A DNA stretch of 64,000 bases from Streptomyces rimosus subsp. rimosus (GTDB lineage Bacteria; Actinomycetota; Actinomycetes; Streptomycetales; Streptomycetaceae): NCBI RefSeq assembly GCF_000720725.1, contig NZ_JOCQ01000008.1:1-64000 (forward strand). Direction: 5' to 3'. Both the position numbers and the translations under genes were made by a program. Positions 32,622 through 40,533 of the stretch are shown here, piece after piece (position 1 is the first letter of the stretch; every line of letters begins with the position of its first letter). A model generated the notes under the pieces. It was not told the origin of the DNA. It saw nothing but the letters and a program-made list of their open reading frames with translations, and ran no database searches.

Positions 32622-33587
32622 TCACAGCGGGGTGGCCGCCTTGAGGACGAGGAAGAGCGCCACCGCCGCGTTGAGCGAGGAGAGGGCCGAGGCGGCGGTG
32701 CCCGCGGCGGCGACCAGGGCGGCCAGGCCCGCCGGGGTGAGCGCGGGCGGCCAGCTGCGGGCCGTGGGCGCCGGGCCGAGGAGGGCCGCCACCCGGCGCG
32801 GTACGGGGCCCGGCTCCGGGGCGGCGAAGCCCGCCAGCAGGGGACCGGGTGTGGGCCGGGAGACCAGCGCGGCCTTGCCCACGGCCCGCGCGGTCAGCCG
32901 CCGGTCGCCGACGGTCCGCGCCGCCTCCTCGTCGGCCCAGCGCTCGGCGCTGAAGGCGACCGCCGTACGCAGCGGCAGCAGGAGCGGGTTGGCGCAGCCG
33001 GCCAGCCGTACGGCGAGCTGGTAGCGGTGGTGGCGTTCCGCCAGGTGGGCGCGTTCATGGGCGAGCAGCGCGCGGCGCTCGTCGCTGTCCAAGCTGTGCA
33101 GCATGCCGCGGGAGACCGCGATCCGGCCGGGGCGCGCGGGCCTGCCGGGGCGGGCGGGCAGGCCGGGTACGGCGTAGGCGTACGGGGAGTCGTCGGGCAG
33201 CACCGCCAGTTCCGTACCGGACGGCAGCCCGTCCAGCGCCTGGTGCGTACGGGAGCGGACGCGGTAGTGGCGGCGCAGCTCGGTGCCGCAGGCCGTCAGG
33301 ACGGCGGCGAGCGCGGCGATCGCCGCCGTGCCCGCGAACTCCGCGGCCGGCACCGCGGCGCGTACCTCCGGGTCGGACCAGCCGTCCGGCAGCGGATTGC
33401 CGGGCAGCTGGGCGGTGCCCACCACCATCAGCAGCCCCAGGCACAACGTGCTGCACACGCCGAGGACCACGGCCAGCGCAGTCAGCAGGCGGGTGGTGCT
33501 GCGCGGGTGGAGGTGCTGGCCGGCGAGGCGGGCGATCGGCAGGGCGGTCAGCGGGAGCACGAGCGGGAGGAAGACGAAAACGCCCAT
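32622..33587 (-). CDS. M56-family membrane metalloprotease (BlaR1/MecR1-like, without sensor domain)
   Basis: A 321-aa integral membrane protein with about four membrane segments and the zinc motif AHERAHLAERHH (HExxH near residue 177), followed by AERWADEEAAR, which carries the third ligand Glu. It lies 7 bp downstream of the BlaI-family gene. This is the common Streptomyces BlaI-M56 pair in which the protease is thought to inactivate the repressor. No penicillin-binding sensor domain is present, so the inducing signal is unlikely to be sensed the way BlaR1 does it. Confidence 0.87.
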   Translation of the reverse strand: MGVFVFLPLVLPLTALPIARLAGQHLHPRSTTRLLTALAVVLGVCSTLCLGLLMVVGTAQLPGNPLPDGWSDPEVRAAVPAAEFAGTAAIAALAAVLTACGTELRRHYRVRSRTHQALDGLPSGTELAVLPDDSPYAYAVPGLPARPGRPARPGRIAVSRGMLHSLDSDERRALLAHERAHLAERHHRYQLAVRLAGCANPLLLPLRTAVAFSAERWADEEAARTVGDRRLTARAVGKAALVSRPTPGPLLAGFAAPEPGPVPRRVAALLGPAPTARSWPPALTPAGLAALVAAAGTAASALSSLNAAVALFLVLKAATPL

Positions 33588-33594
33588 GGGTCGG

Positions 33595-34026
33595 TCAGGC
33601 TCCGGAACTCTCGGATGCTCCGGGGCCGCCGGTGGCGCGCTCTAGCAGGGATCGCAGCAGCTGCTCGTCCTGGGCGGACAGGGCCGATACGAAGCTGGCC
33701 AGTACGGCGTCCCGGTCCGACTCGCTGTCCAGTACGCGGCGCATGCGCAGCGCGGCCAGGCCCGCCTCGTCGGCGGCCGGGGTCCACACGTAGGACCGGC
33801 CGACGCGTTCGCGGGTGACGGCCTTCTTGGCGTGCAGGCGGGAGAGGATCGTCATCACCGTCGTGTATGCGAGGTCGCCGCCGAGGTGGTCCTGTACCCA
33901 GGCGGCGGTGACGGGGCCGGGGGAGTGGTGCAGCGCGGCCAGCACCTGGGCTTCCAGCTCGCCCTGGCCCCGGCGGCGCGCGCGGTCGCGCCCGTCCGGA
34001 TGGCCGCCGAAGGGGTCCCCGTTCAT
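33595..34026 (-). CDS. BlaI/MecI/CopY-family transcriptional repressor
   Basis: A 143-aa winged-helix repressor: GQGELEAQVLAALHHSPGPVTAAWVQ, LAYTTVMTILSRLHAKKAV recognition helix, RERVGRSYVWTP wing. A C-terminal dimer region with LVSFVSAL-like helices (VLASFVSALS) follows. ATG 34026 is used because GGGAGG lies 7 bases upstream; the frame extends to an ATG at 34125 that would abut the operator. It is predicted to bind the CTACA/TGTAG palindromes at 31765, 34127 and 35302, thus controlling itself, the M56 gene, terD, the terB-like gene and the LCP operon. Confidence 0.88.
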   Translation of the reverse strand: MNGDPFGGHPDGRDRARRRGQGELEAQVLAALHHSPGPVTAAWVQDHLGGDLAYTTVMTILSRLHAKKAVTRERVGRSYVWTPAADEAGLAALRMRRVLDSESDRDAVLASFVSALSAQDEQLLRSLLERATGGPGASESSGA

Positions 34027-34126
34027 GCCGTCGCCTCCCGTTCCGTGCCGGACGCCCCGCGCGGCGGGGGCGTCGCCGCATCCTACTGAGCGGTCCGGGA
34101 ACGCGTCCCGGCTGTTGTTCGTCATC

Positions 34127-34144
34127 CTCTACAGCACTGTAGAG
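34127..34144. promoter_or_regulatory. BlaI-type operator 2 (CTCTACA-gcac-TGTAGAG)
   Basis: A perfect 7-bp inverted repeat with 4-base spacer between the divergent blaI-like and terD genes. It lies about 100 bp from the blaI ATG and 54 bp from the terD ATG, so it can control both. Confidence 0.8.
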
Positions 34145-35235
34145 ATTGTGGCCCGCCGCACAAGGAGGCCACACACCCCGACCCGGGAGGAACATCCATG
34201 GGAGTCTCGCTGGCCAAGGGCGGCAACGTCTCGCTGTCGAAGGAGGCGCCCGGCCTGACCGCCGTGACGGTGGGCCTCGGCTGGGACGTGCGGACCACCA
34301 CCGGTACCGACTACGACCTCGACGCGAGCGCCCTGCTGTGCAACGAGTCGGGCAAGGTCGTCTCGGACCGGCACTTCGTCTTCTACAACAACCTCACCAG
34401 CCCGGACGGCTCGGTGCAGCACACCGGCGACAACCTCACCGGTGAGGGCGAGGGCGACGACGAGTCGATCAACGTGAACCTGGCGGGCGTGCCCGCCGAG
34501 GTCACCAAGATCGCCTTCCCGGTCTCCATCCACGACGCGCAGAGCCGCGGCCAGAGCTTCGGCCAGGTCCGCAACGCGTTCATCCGCGTCGTCAACCAGG
34601 CGAACGGCACCGAGCTGGCCCGCTACGACCTCACCGAGGACGCCTCGACCGAGACCGCCATGGTCTTCGGCGAGCTGTACCGGCACGGCGCGGAGTGGAA
34701 GTTCCGCGCGGTGGGCCAGGGCTACGCGTCCGGCCTGGCCGGCATCGCGGCGGACTTCGGCGTCAACGTCTGATCCGACCGCCCGTGAGCGGTACGGCGG
34801 CGGGATGTCCAGCGCGTAGCAGACCTCGCGCACCACGGCCTGCTCGGTCTTGTCGAAGTCGCCGTCGGCGCCGCCGATGACGATGCCGATCTGGATGACG
34901 GCACGCGCCTCGACCGGCTTCTTCTTCACCTTGCCGACCTCCTGCATGAGCCCGACCTTGCCGAAGTCGAAGTCGGCGGTGAGCTTGTCCAGGTAGTCGT
35001 CGAAGCGGCGGCGCAGATCGTCGGCGGAGAAGTTCTGCAGCACCTCGTTGGTGGCGATGAGCTGGGCCACCCGCTGCCGCTCGGAGGGGTCGACGTGCCC
35101 GTCGGCGGCGGCGACGAGCGCGCACATCGCCATGCTCGCGTCCCGGAAGGCGCCGCTCTTGAGGTCGTTCTTCTTCGCGACGAGCTGGTTCTGCATCGTC
35201 TGGGCGGAATCCTTGATCCGGTCCCACAGAGCCAT
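34129..35235 (-). CDS. TerB-domain protein whose reading frame runs on through antisense terD
   Basis: Residues 1-~145 are a clear TerB domain: MALWDRIKDSAQTMQNQL, KKNDLKSGAFRDASMAMC, AADGHVDPSERQRVAQLI, and VIGGADGDFDKTEQAVVREV with the Asp-rich metal site. TerB proteins are normally ~150 aa, but here no stop follows DIPP. The frame continues for ~220 codons antisense to all of terD, ending at 34129 (368 aa). The extension has the Arg/Ala/Val/Gln look of a shadow frame, so a small deletion or sequencing error near 34790-34810 that removed the native end is likely. The BlaI-like operator at 35302 lies upstream. Confidence 0.6.
   Translation of the reverse strand: MALWDRIKDSAQTMQNQLVAKKNDLKSGAFRDASMAMCALVAAADGHVDPSERQRVAQLIATNEVLQNFSADDLRRRFDDYLDKLTADFDFGKVGLMQEVGKVKKKPVEARAVIQIGIVIGGADGDFDKTEQAVVREVCYALDIPPPYRSRAVGSDVDAEVRRDAGQAGRVALAHRAELPLRAVPVQLAEDHGGLGRGVLGEVVAGQLGAVRLVDDADERVADLAEALAAALRVVDGDREGDLGDLGGHARQVHVDRLVVALALTGEVVAGVLHRAVRAGEVVVEDEVPVRDDLARLVAQQGARVEVVVGTGGGPHVPAEAHRHGGQAGRLLRQRDVAALGQRDSHGCSSRVGVCGLLVRRATISTVL
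34198..34773 (+). CDS. TerD-family calcium-binding stress protein
   Basis: A 191-aa TerD protein of full family length: MGVSLAKGGNVSLSKEAPGL, GLGWDVRTTTGTDYDLDASAL with the Asp-rich calcium site, DRHFVFYNNLTSPDG, GEGEGDDESINVNL as the second Asp/Glu site, and QSFGQVRNAFIRV. TerD proteins are linked to tellurite resistance, stress and development in Streptomyces. GGAGG lies 8 bases before the ATG. The BlaI-like operator 2 lies directly upstream, suggesting BlaI control. Its coding region is overlapped on the other strand by the extended terB frame. Confidence 0.93.
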   Translation: MGVSLAKGGNVSLSKEAPGLTAVTVGLGWDVRTTTGTDYDLDASALLCNESGKVVSDRHFVFYNNLTSPDGSVQHTGDNLTGEGEGDDESINVNLAGVPAEVTKIAFPVSIHDAQSRGQSFGQVRNAFIRVVNQANGTELARYDLTEDASTETAMVFGELYRHGAEWKFRAVGQGYASGLAGIAADFGVNV

Positions 35236-35301
35236 GTGGATCTCCTTGTCGTTCCCGCGGGGTGCCGCGCATCGCTCGCCATCGAGTAATGCACAAGCAA
35301 A

Positions 35302-35319
35302 ATCTACAGCCTTGTAGAT
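35302..35319. promoter_or_regulatory. BlaI-type operator 3 (ATCTACA-gcct-TGTAGAT)
   Basis: A perfect 7-bp inverted repeat with 4-base spacer, 67-84 bp upstream of the terB-like ATG at 35235. It shares the CTACA-N4-TGTAG core with the other two sites. Confidence 0.8.
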
Positions 35320-35503
35320 ATTCGCGGGACACCGGATGCCGGGACGATCGGATGCCGGGACATCGGATGCCTGGACACCGGCCGCCGTGCCGGGCGCACA
35401 CGTGCGGAGGGCCGGGGCGTCGGCCCCGGCCCTCCGTATCCCCCGCTCCCCCGAAAGCCCCCCTCGGGGTCTCAGGTGGTGGTCAGGCTCGCCGCCCGCT
35501 CCC

Positions 35504-36886
35504 TCAGCGCAGCCGCAGCGCGGTGCGCAGGGTGGTGAACAGCTGCGTCTGGTCGGTGACGCCGAGCACGCGGTACGCCTGCGGGCCCTGCGCGGCGATC
35601 CGTACCTGCGTGCCGGTGTGCTCCTGCGACTTGCCCGGCGTGTTGGTCGAGTAGTTGACCTTCAGCTTGCCGCCCTCGTTCGTGACGAGCGTCGAGGAGA
35701 GGCCGGGCGGGTTGGCGTCCAGCGGCACGATCTGGCTGGAGTGGCCGTGGTCGGCGGTGGTGACGACGAGCGTGTCGGGGTGCTTGGCGGCGTAGTCCCG
35801 GGCCACCTTCACCGCGCGGTCGAACGCGGCGGTCTCGCCGATCTGCCCGCAGGGGTCGGCCGCGTGGTCCTGCTTGTCGATCGAGGCGCCCTCGACCTGG
35901 AGGAAGAAGCCCTTGTCCCGGCCGTGGCCGCGCTGCTCCCGCTGCTTCTTCTCCAGCAGCTGGATGGCCTTGGCGGCCTGCTCGTCCAGCGCGGGCGTGC
36001 CCTTGGACCGCTGCGGGTTGCTGGTGGTGCAGCGCTGCGGGTCGGTGCCGCCGACGGCGGCGCCCTTGCCGGTCCACTCGACGGGCACGTTGCCCGGAGC
36101 GAACAGCCCCAGCACCGGCTTGCCGCCCGCGACGCTCTTGACGCGCTTGAGGCCGTCCCGGTCCGTGACGACCTGGTAGCCCAGCTTGCGGGCCTGTTCG
36201 GCCACCGTCAGGCCCTTGTACGGGCCCTCGGTGATCTTCTGGTCGAAGCGCTGCTTGCCGCCGCCGAGGAGCACGTCCACCTTGTGGTTCACGCTCTGCT
36301 CGGCGATCGAGCCGGGCCCGCCCTTGCTGATCTTGTCGGTGGGGCACTTGGCCATGTCGGCCGGGCCCTGGCAGCTGCGGTCGGTGGCGTGCGAGGCGAG
36401 GACGGCCGGGGTGGCGTCGGTCAGCTCGGCGGTGGTGACGGAGCCGGTGGCGTAACCGTTCTTCTGCGCCAGCTCCAGGATCGTCGGCAGCGCCTTGTCG
36501 GTGTCCGGCGTCTTGGATATCCGGCCGTTGACGGTCTTGTGCCCGGTGGCCCAGCCGCTGCCGCTGGCCGCGGAGTCCGTGACGTAGTCCGGCTTCTTGT
36601 GCTCGTCCACGGCGTACGTCGTGTAGGCGCCGGTCAGCGGGAACTTGTCCATGTTCAGCCGCCCGGCGGCCCCCACGGTGTAGTCCCGCGCGAGGGTGAT
36701 CTCGCTGTCCCCCATCCCGTCACCGATCAGCAGAATGACGTTCTTCGCCGCCCCGCCCCGGACCGCCCGCTCCGCCTGGTGCTCGGACCCGAAGGCGGCG
36801 GCCCCCGCGGGCACGGCCGCCGCGGTGGCGAGCGCCACGGCGGCACCGGTGATGACGCTGCGACGGGACAGGCGCAGTCTTCGCAT
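35504..36886 (-). CDS. Secreted PhoA-type alkaline phosphatase
   Basis: A 460-aa phosphatase. The Tat-like signal MRRLRLSRRSVITGAAVAL (twin Arg) ends in an Ala-rich stretch. The catalytic core is complete: NVILLIGDGMGDSEI (metal Asp), TDSAASGSGWATG with the phosphorylated Ser, VEGASIDKQDHAAD, and VVTTADHGHSSQI with Asp/His ligands. It releases phosphate from organic esters outside the cell. GAGGAG precedes the ATG at 36886; a longer start six codons upstream lacks one. A PHO box lies 54-75 bp upstream, so expression should rise under phosphate limitation through PhoP. Confidence 0.93.
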   Translation of the reverse strand: MRRLRLSRRSVITGAAVALATAAAVPAGAAAFGSEHQAERAVRGGAAKNVILLIGDGMGDSEITLARDYTVGAAGRLNMDKFPLTGAYTTYAVDEHKKPDYVTDSAASGSGWATGHKTVNGRISKTPDTDKALPTILELAQKNGYATGSVTTAELTDATPAVLASHATDRSCQGPADMAKCPTDKISKGGPGSIAEQSVNHKVDVLLGGGKQRFDQKITEGPYKGLTVAEQARKLGYQVVTDRDGLKRVKSVAGGKPVLGLFAPGNVPVEWTGKGAAVGGTDPQRCTTSNPQRSKGTPALDEQAAKAIQLLEKKQREQRGHGRDKGFFLQVEGASIDKQDHAADPCGQIGETAAFDRAVKVARDYAAKHPDTLVVTTADHGHSSQIVPLDANPPGLSSTLVTNEGGKLKVNYSTNTPGKSQEHTGTQVRIAAQGPQAYRVLGVTDQTQLFTTLRTALRLR

Positions 36887-36939
36887 GAGTACTCCTCTTC
36901 GCACGCCGGCCGTGTGCCGACGCGCTGAAGCCCACCAGC

Positions 36940-36961
36940 CCCCGGTGAACCCCGGATGACC
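36940..36961 (-). promoter_or_regulatory. PHO box (two 11-bp direct repeats)
   Basis: On the minus strand the sequence is GGTCATCCGGG followed directly by GTTCACCGGGG. This is two 11-bp units matching the Streptomyces PhoP consensus (G-G/T-TCAYYYRGG), the second with the classic GTTCACC. It sits 54-75 bp upstream of the alkaline phosphatase ATG. This is a strong candidate for PhoR-PhoP control. Confidence 0.85.
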
Positions 36962-37314
36962 ACCACGCGGCGCCTTGGCTGCTCGGAGGGCAACGGGGGT
37001 GGTCGGCGGGGAGCGGTGGAGGTGGTCGGTGGGGAGTGGTGGAGGTGGTCGGCGGGGTGGTGCGGGAGCGGGTGGCGGTGCGGACGCGTCGGCGGAAAGT
37101 CCGGCCCCGTTCGCCCACCCGAGTGCTGTTCATCCGAAGAACGGCGAATCGCGGGCGCGGGTCCTCGTGTTCTCGGGTCGTCTACACATCATGAGGAAAG
37201 TACGCAAATCGGTCATCGGGATGAGCGTCCGCGCGGCGCTGTGCCACCGCCTCGCCGCGGTACCTCCCGAGGGCCGGGGACTGACCGCAGGACCGAGCAG
37301 AGAAGAGAGGGATC
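36962..37314. other. Divergent intergenic region with G-rich 23-bp repeats
   Basis: From about 36999 to 37060 the plus strand carries three imperfect copies of a 23-bp G/T-rich unit (ggtggaggtggtcgg(c/t)gggg plus ag). The strand is poor in C, like the tract at 323-440. The remaining sequence holds the promoter of the 170-aa gene, whose GAGAAGAGAGGG ribosome binding site lies just before 37315. No other gene was seen. Confidence 0.55.
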
Positions 37315-37827
37315 ATGGCCGCCACCAAGGTCACGAGACTCTGGGCCGCTTTCGTCGTCGTTGTCGTCAAGATGCTTGCCGCGCTGGGCTTCCGTACGCC
37401 CGCCACCGCCACTTCCGCCACCACCGGCGCTGTTGCCGTCCCGGCTCCCGCCCCCGCCCCGGCGGCCGTTGCCGAGGCCGGGGACGGGTGGGCGGATCCG
37501 CCGGTCGATGACTATGCCGGTGAACCGGCGGGTGCGCCGGGCGGGGTGTGCGAGGAGGGCGGAGTCCCCTGGGACGTACCGGTGTTCGCGCTGCCCCGGA
37601 TGCGGTACGGGCGGATTCTGCCGCCGACGATGAAACAGCGCATCCGGGCCGAGGCGCACGGTGCGGCGCCCAGTTCCCGCAGCGTGCCGGTCGAGTTGTC
37701 CGATGCCCCGTACACCCGGCCGGTGGGCGCGCCGCCGGCCCGTCCGGCCAGTGTGCCGCCGGCCCGTCCGGCGAGCGTGCCCCAGGCCCGGCGGCCCGAG
37801 CGCGACCGCGTGCTCTGCCCTGCCTGA
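37315..37827 (+). CDS. 170-aa Streptomyces-type hypothetical protein
   Basis: It starts MAATKVTRLWAAFVVVVVKM, a hydrophobic N-terminal segment, followed by an Ala/Pro-rich linker and a region GVPWDVPVFALPRMRYGRILPP. The tail has repeats of PPARPASV from a short DNA repeat. The N-terminus resembles, from memory, short Streptomyces proteins of the DUF6344 group, but I am not certain. The hydrophobic start suggests membrane attachment or a weak signal peptide. It converges with the MFS gene 15 bp away. Function unknown. Confidence 0.7.
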   Translation: MAATKVTRLWAAFVVVVVKMLAALGFRTPATATSATTGAVAVPAPAPAPAAVAEAGDGWADPPVDDYAGEPAGAPGGVCEEGGVPWDVPVFALPRMRYGRILPPTMKQRIRAEAHGAAPSSRSVPVELSDAPYTRPVGAPPARPASVPPARPASVPQARRPERDRVLCPA

Positions 37828-37842
37828 GACGGTTCGACGGGC

Positions 37843-39699
37843 TTACGCCTGCGGCCTCGTGGCGGCCTCCTGGGTGAGGTCGAAGTCGAGGCGGCGTTCC
37901 CGGTCGCCGGGGGCGAGCGTGACCCGGTCGGCGTGCGGCGGGTAGCCGGCGGCCGTCAGGGTGTAGGCGCCGGCCGTGAGGCCGGTGAAGGCGAAGGAGC
38001 CGTCCGGGCCGGTCACGGTGTGGGCGGTGAGTGAGCCGCCCGGTTCCCGGAGAGTGACGACGGCGTCCGGCAGCGGGCGTCCGTGCGGGTCCCGTACGGT
38101 GCCGCGGAGAGCGGTCGGCGGGCATGTCGGCGTGGTGGCGTCGATGGTGCCCGCATCGGGGGCGACCCGTTCGAACGCCCCGGTTTCCGCCTCGCTGCGG
38201 GCCAGCAGCCGCGGCTCGCCCGGCTTGGGCCGGGACGGCAGGAACGCCGCCAGGACGAGGCCGACGGCGACGGCGCCGGTGGCGATGGCGAACGAGACGC
38301 GGAAGCCGGCCATGGTCGGCACCGTCACGGAGCCCGCGGGGGCGGACAGGTGGGCCAGCACCATGCCGATGACCGCGCTCGACACCGAAGTGCCGATCGA
38401 ACGCATCAGGGTGTTCAGGCCGTTGGCGGCGCTGGTCTCGGACGGGTCGACGGCGCCGACGATCAGGGCGGGCAGCGAGGAGTAGGCCAGGCCGATGCCC
38501 GCGCCGACCACGATCGAGATGATCACGGTCTGCCAGGCGGCGCTCATCAGGCCCAGGCCCGCGCCGTAACCGACGGCGATGATGAGCATGCCGAGCATGA
38601 GGGTGGTCTTGGGGCCGCGCCGGGCCGATATGCGCGCGTACACGGGGGCGGTGAGCATCATCGTCAGGCCGAGCGGCGCCACGCACAGGCCCGCGACGAC
38701 CATGGTCTGGCCCAGGCCGTAGCCGGTGGACTCCGGGAGCTGAAGGAGCTGCGGCAGGACGAGCGAGATCGCGTAGAAGGCGACGCCGACCATGATGGAC
38801 GCGAGGTTGGTGAGCAGCACCTCGCGGCGGGCGGTGGTGCGCAGGTCCACCAGCGGGGCGGCGACCCGCAGTTCGTAGACGCCCCACAGGAGCAGTACGG
38901 CGACCGCGCCGCCGAACAGGCCGAGGGTGGTGGGCGAACCCCAGCCCCAGTCGCTGCCCTTGGTGACCGGCAGCAGCAGGCAGACCAGCCCGCCGGTCAG
39001 CCCGATGGCGCCGAGCACGTCGAAGCGGCCGGTGGCCCGTACGGACGACTCGGGGACGCAGACGACGCTGAGCAGCATGGCCAGCACACCCAGGCCCGCG
39101 GCGCCGAAGAACAGCGCGTGCCAGTCGGTCTGCTGGGCGACCAGGGAAGCGGCGGGCAGTGCGAGACCGCCGCCGACGCCGATGGAGGAGCTCATCAACG
39201 CCATGGCGGAGCCGAGGCGTTCGGGCGGCAGCTGGTCGCGCATGATGCCGATGCCGAGCGGGATGGCGCCCATGGCGAAGCCCTGGAGCGCCCGGCCCAC
39301 CAGCATCGTGGTCATGTCAACAGTGACGCCGCAGATCAGCGAGCCGACGACCATGAAGGCCAGGCTGGCCAGCAGCATCCGCCGCTTGCCGTAGAGATCG
39401 CCGAGGCGGCCCATGATGGGGGTGGCCACGGCACCGGTGAGCAGGGTGGCGGTCATGACCCAGGTGGCATTGTTCGGGGCGGTGGCCAGCAGGGTCGGCA
39501 GGTCCTTGATGACGGGGACCAGCATCGTCTGCATGACGGCGACGACGATGCCGGCGAAGGCCAGGACGGGGACGACGGCGCCGCTCCCGCCCCGTCGCTC
39601 CCCTCGCGGCGGGTCGAGGGGCGGTGCGGTGGGCCCGGGCAGGGGATGCGCGGCGGTCGGCGCCGGGTCCCCGGCGCGCTGGTCCGTCGTCTGTGGCAT
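37843..39699 (-). CDS. MFS (DHA2-type, 14-segment) exporter with C-terminal carboxypeptidase-regulatory-like domain
   Basis: A 618-aa protein. An N-terminal Pro-rich tail of ~40 residues is followed by about 14 membrane segments to residue ~505, with the motif GRLGDLYGKRRMLL between segments 2 and 3 and ALQGFAMGAIPLGIG. A soluble C-terminal domain (~530-612) reads LRGTVRDPHGRPLPDAVVTL, GPDGSFAFTGLTAGAYTLTAAGY, a transthyretin-like beta sandwich of the CarboxypepD_reg type. DHA2 exporters usually pump drugs or lipophilic metabolites. The added domain is uncommon and should lie on one side of the membrane. ATG 39699 has GGAGG about 9-13 bases upstream. Confidence 0.87.
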   Translation of the reverse strand: MPQTTDQRAGDPAPTAAHPLPGPTAPPLDPPRGERRGGSGAVVPVLAFAGIVVAVMQTMLVPVIKDLPTLLATAPNNATWVMTATLLTGAVATPIMGRLGDLYGKRRMLLASLAFMVVGSLICGVTVDMTTMLVGRALQGFAMGAIPLGIGIMRDQLPPERLGSAMALMSSSIGVGGGLALPAASLVAQQTDWHALFFGAAGLGVLAMLLSVVCVPESSVRATGRFDVLGAIGLTGGLVCLLLPVTKGSDWGWGSPTTLGLFGGAVAVLLLWGVYELRVAAPLVDLRTTARREVLLTNLASIMVGVAFYAISLVLPQLLQLPESTGYGLGQTMVVAGLCVAPLGLTMMLTAPVYARISARRGPKTTLMLGMLIIAVGYGAGLGLMSAAWQTVIISIVVGAGIGLAYSSLPALIVGAVDPSETSAANGLNTLMRSIGTSVSSAVIGMVLAHLSAPAGSVTVPTMAGFRVSFAIATGAVAVGLVLAAFLPSRPKPGEPRLLARSEAETGAFERVAPDAGTIDATTPTCPPTALRGTVRDPHGRPLPDAVVTLREPGGSLTAHTVTGPDGSFAFTGLTAGAYTLTAAGYPPHADRVTLAPGDRERRLDFDLTQEAATRPQA

Positions 39700-39789
39700 A
39701 CGTGCGGCCTCCGGTCGGTGCAAGTGGATGCCCCTTGAACGCTTTTGGTGGCGTGGGCATTCCAACGGGGTCCGTGGAGACGGAAGTCG

Positions 39790-39880
39790 GGGCCGTCGAG
39801 GAGTCGAAGCAGCGCGGGACGGTCAAGGAGTCCAAGCGGGACGGTCAAGGAGTCCAAGCAGCGCGGGGCCGTCTTCGCGT
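39790..39880. repeat. Short imperfect tandem repeats upstream of the MFS gene
   Basis: The core (gg)acggtcaaggagtccaagc occurs twice nearly exactly (about 39818-39838 and 39839-39859), and a third relative (ccgtcgaggagtcgaagc) lies just before at 39793. Two copies carry an extra agcgcgg. The repeats lie between the divergent MFS promoter side and the 3' end of the GNAT gene. They are not in a recognised gene; their role is unknown. Confidence 0.6.
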
Positions 39881-39930
39881 CCGGCCGGGGCGGGCCCCGT
39901 CGGCCGGACGCCGTCGGCCGGGCCCCGGGG

Positions 39931-40533
39931 TCAGGCTTCCGGCTTGCGGAGCATGGACCAGGTACGCGGACCACCGCCGGGCAGCACGCACGCGGCCGTC
40001 ACCTCGAAGCCGAGGTGCTCGTAGAAGCGCACGTTGCGCTCGTCGGAGGTCTCCAGGAAGGCGGGCACGCCCGCCTCGTCGGCGGTGTCCAGACCGGGGC
40101 GGATCACCGCGCTGCCCAGGCCCCGGCCCTGCCGGTCCGGGTCCACGCCGACCGAGCCGAGGAACCACACGGGCTCGGTGGGCCGGTGCGGGCCCATCAT
40201 GGCCTCGGCCTGCGCGAAGTTCTCGGCCCGGTCCCCGGCGATCTCCGTGAACAGCGGGCCCAGCTCGCTGAACACCTCGCCCGCGCCGATGGTCTCCGGC
40301 GTGGTCCACACGGCCACCGCGTCGCCCTCGTCGGCCACCCAGACGCGGCCGTGCTCCATGCCGATACGGGTGAGGAACAGCTCGTTGAAGCGGTGCAGCC
40401 GGTCGAGGTGGCCGTCGGCCGCGATGGTGTGGCGGGTGAAGGGATAGTCGGCGAACGCGCGCTGGAGGGTGTGCAGGGCCCGGGGCAGGTCGTCGCGGGT
40501 GGCGGGGCGGACTGCGGGGGTGCTCATGGTCAT
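39931..40533 (-). CDS. GNAT-family N-acetyltransferase
   Basis: A 200-aa acetyltransferase: VRPATRDDLPRALHTLQRAF, WFLGSVGVDPDRQGRGLGSAVI with the acetyl-CoA loop (Q/R-G-R-G-L-G), and NVRFYEHLGFEVTAAC in the last third. The layout resembles GNAT proteins near transporter genes in Streptomyces that acetylate small molecules. The start may be ATG 40533 or 40527 (MTMSTP). It is monocistronic, and its 3' side faces the MFS exporter; a shared detoxification role is possible but unproven. Confidence 0.83.
   Translation of the reverse strand: MTMSTPAVRPATRDDLPRALHTLQRAFADYPFTRHTIAADGHLDRLHRFNELFLTRIGMEHGRVWVADEGDAVAVWTTPETIGAGEVFSELGPLFTEIAGDRAENFAQAEAMMGPHRPTEPVWFLGSVGVDPDRQGRGLGSAVIRPGLDTADEAGVPAFLETSDERNVRFYEHLGFEVTAACVLPGGGPRTWSMLRKPEA

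Noticed and set aside
34763..35401. Alternative frame of the terB region ending just before terD
   Set aside because: This frame reads the TerB region out of register (Arg/Gly/Ala-rich shadow); only its last few codons would give a plausible stop, which supports a frameshift idea but not a separate gene.
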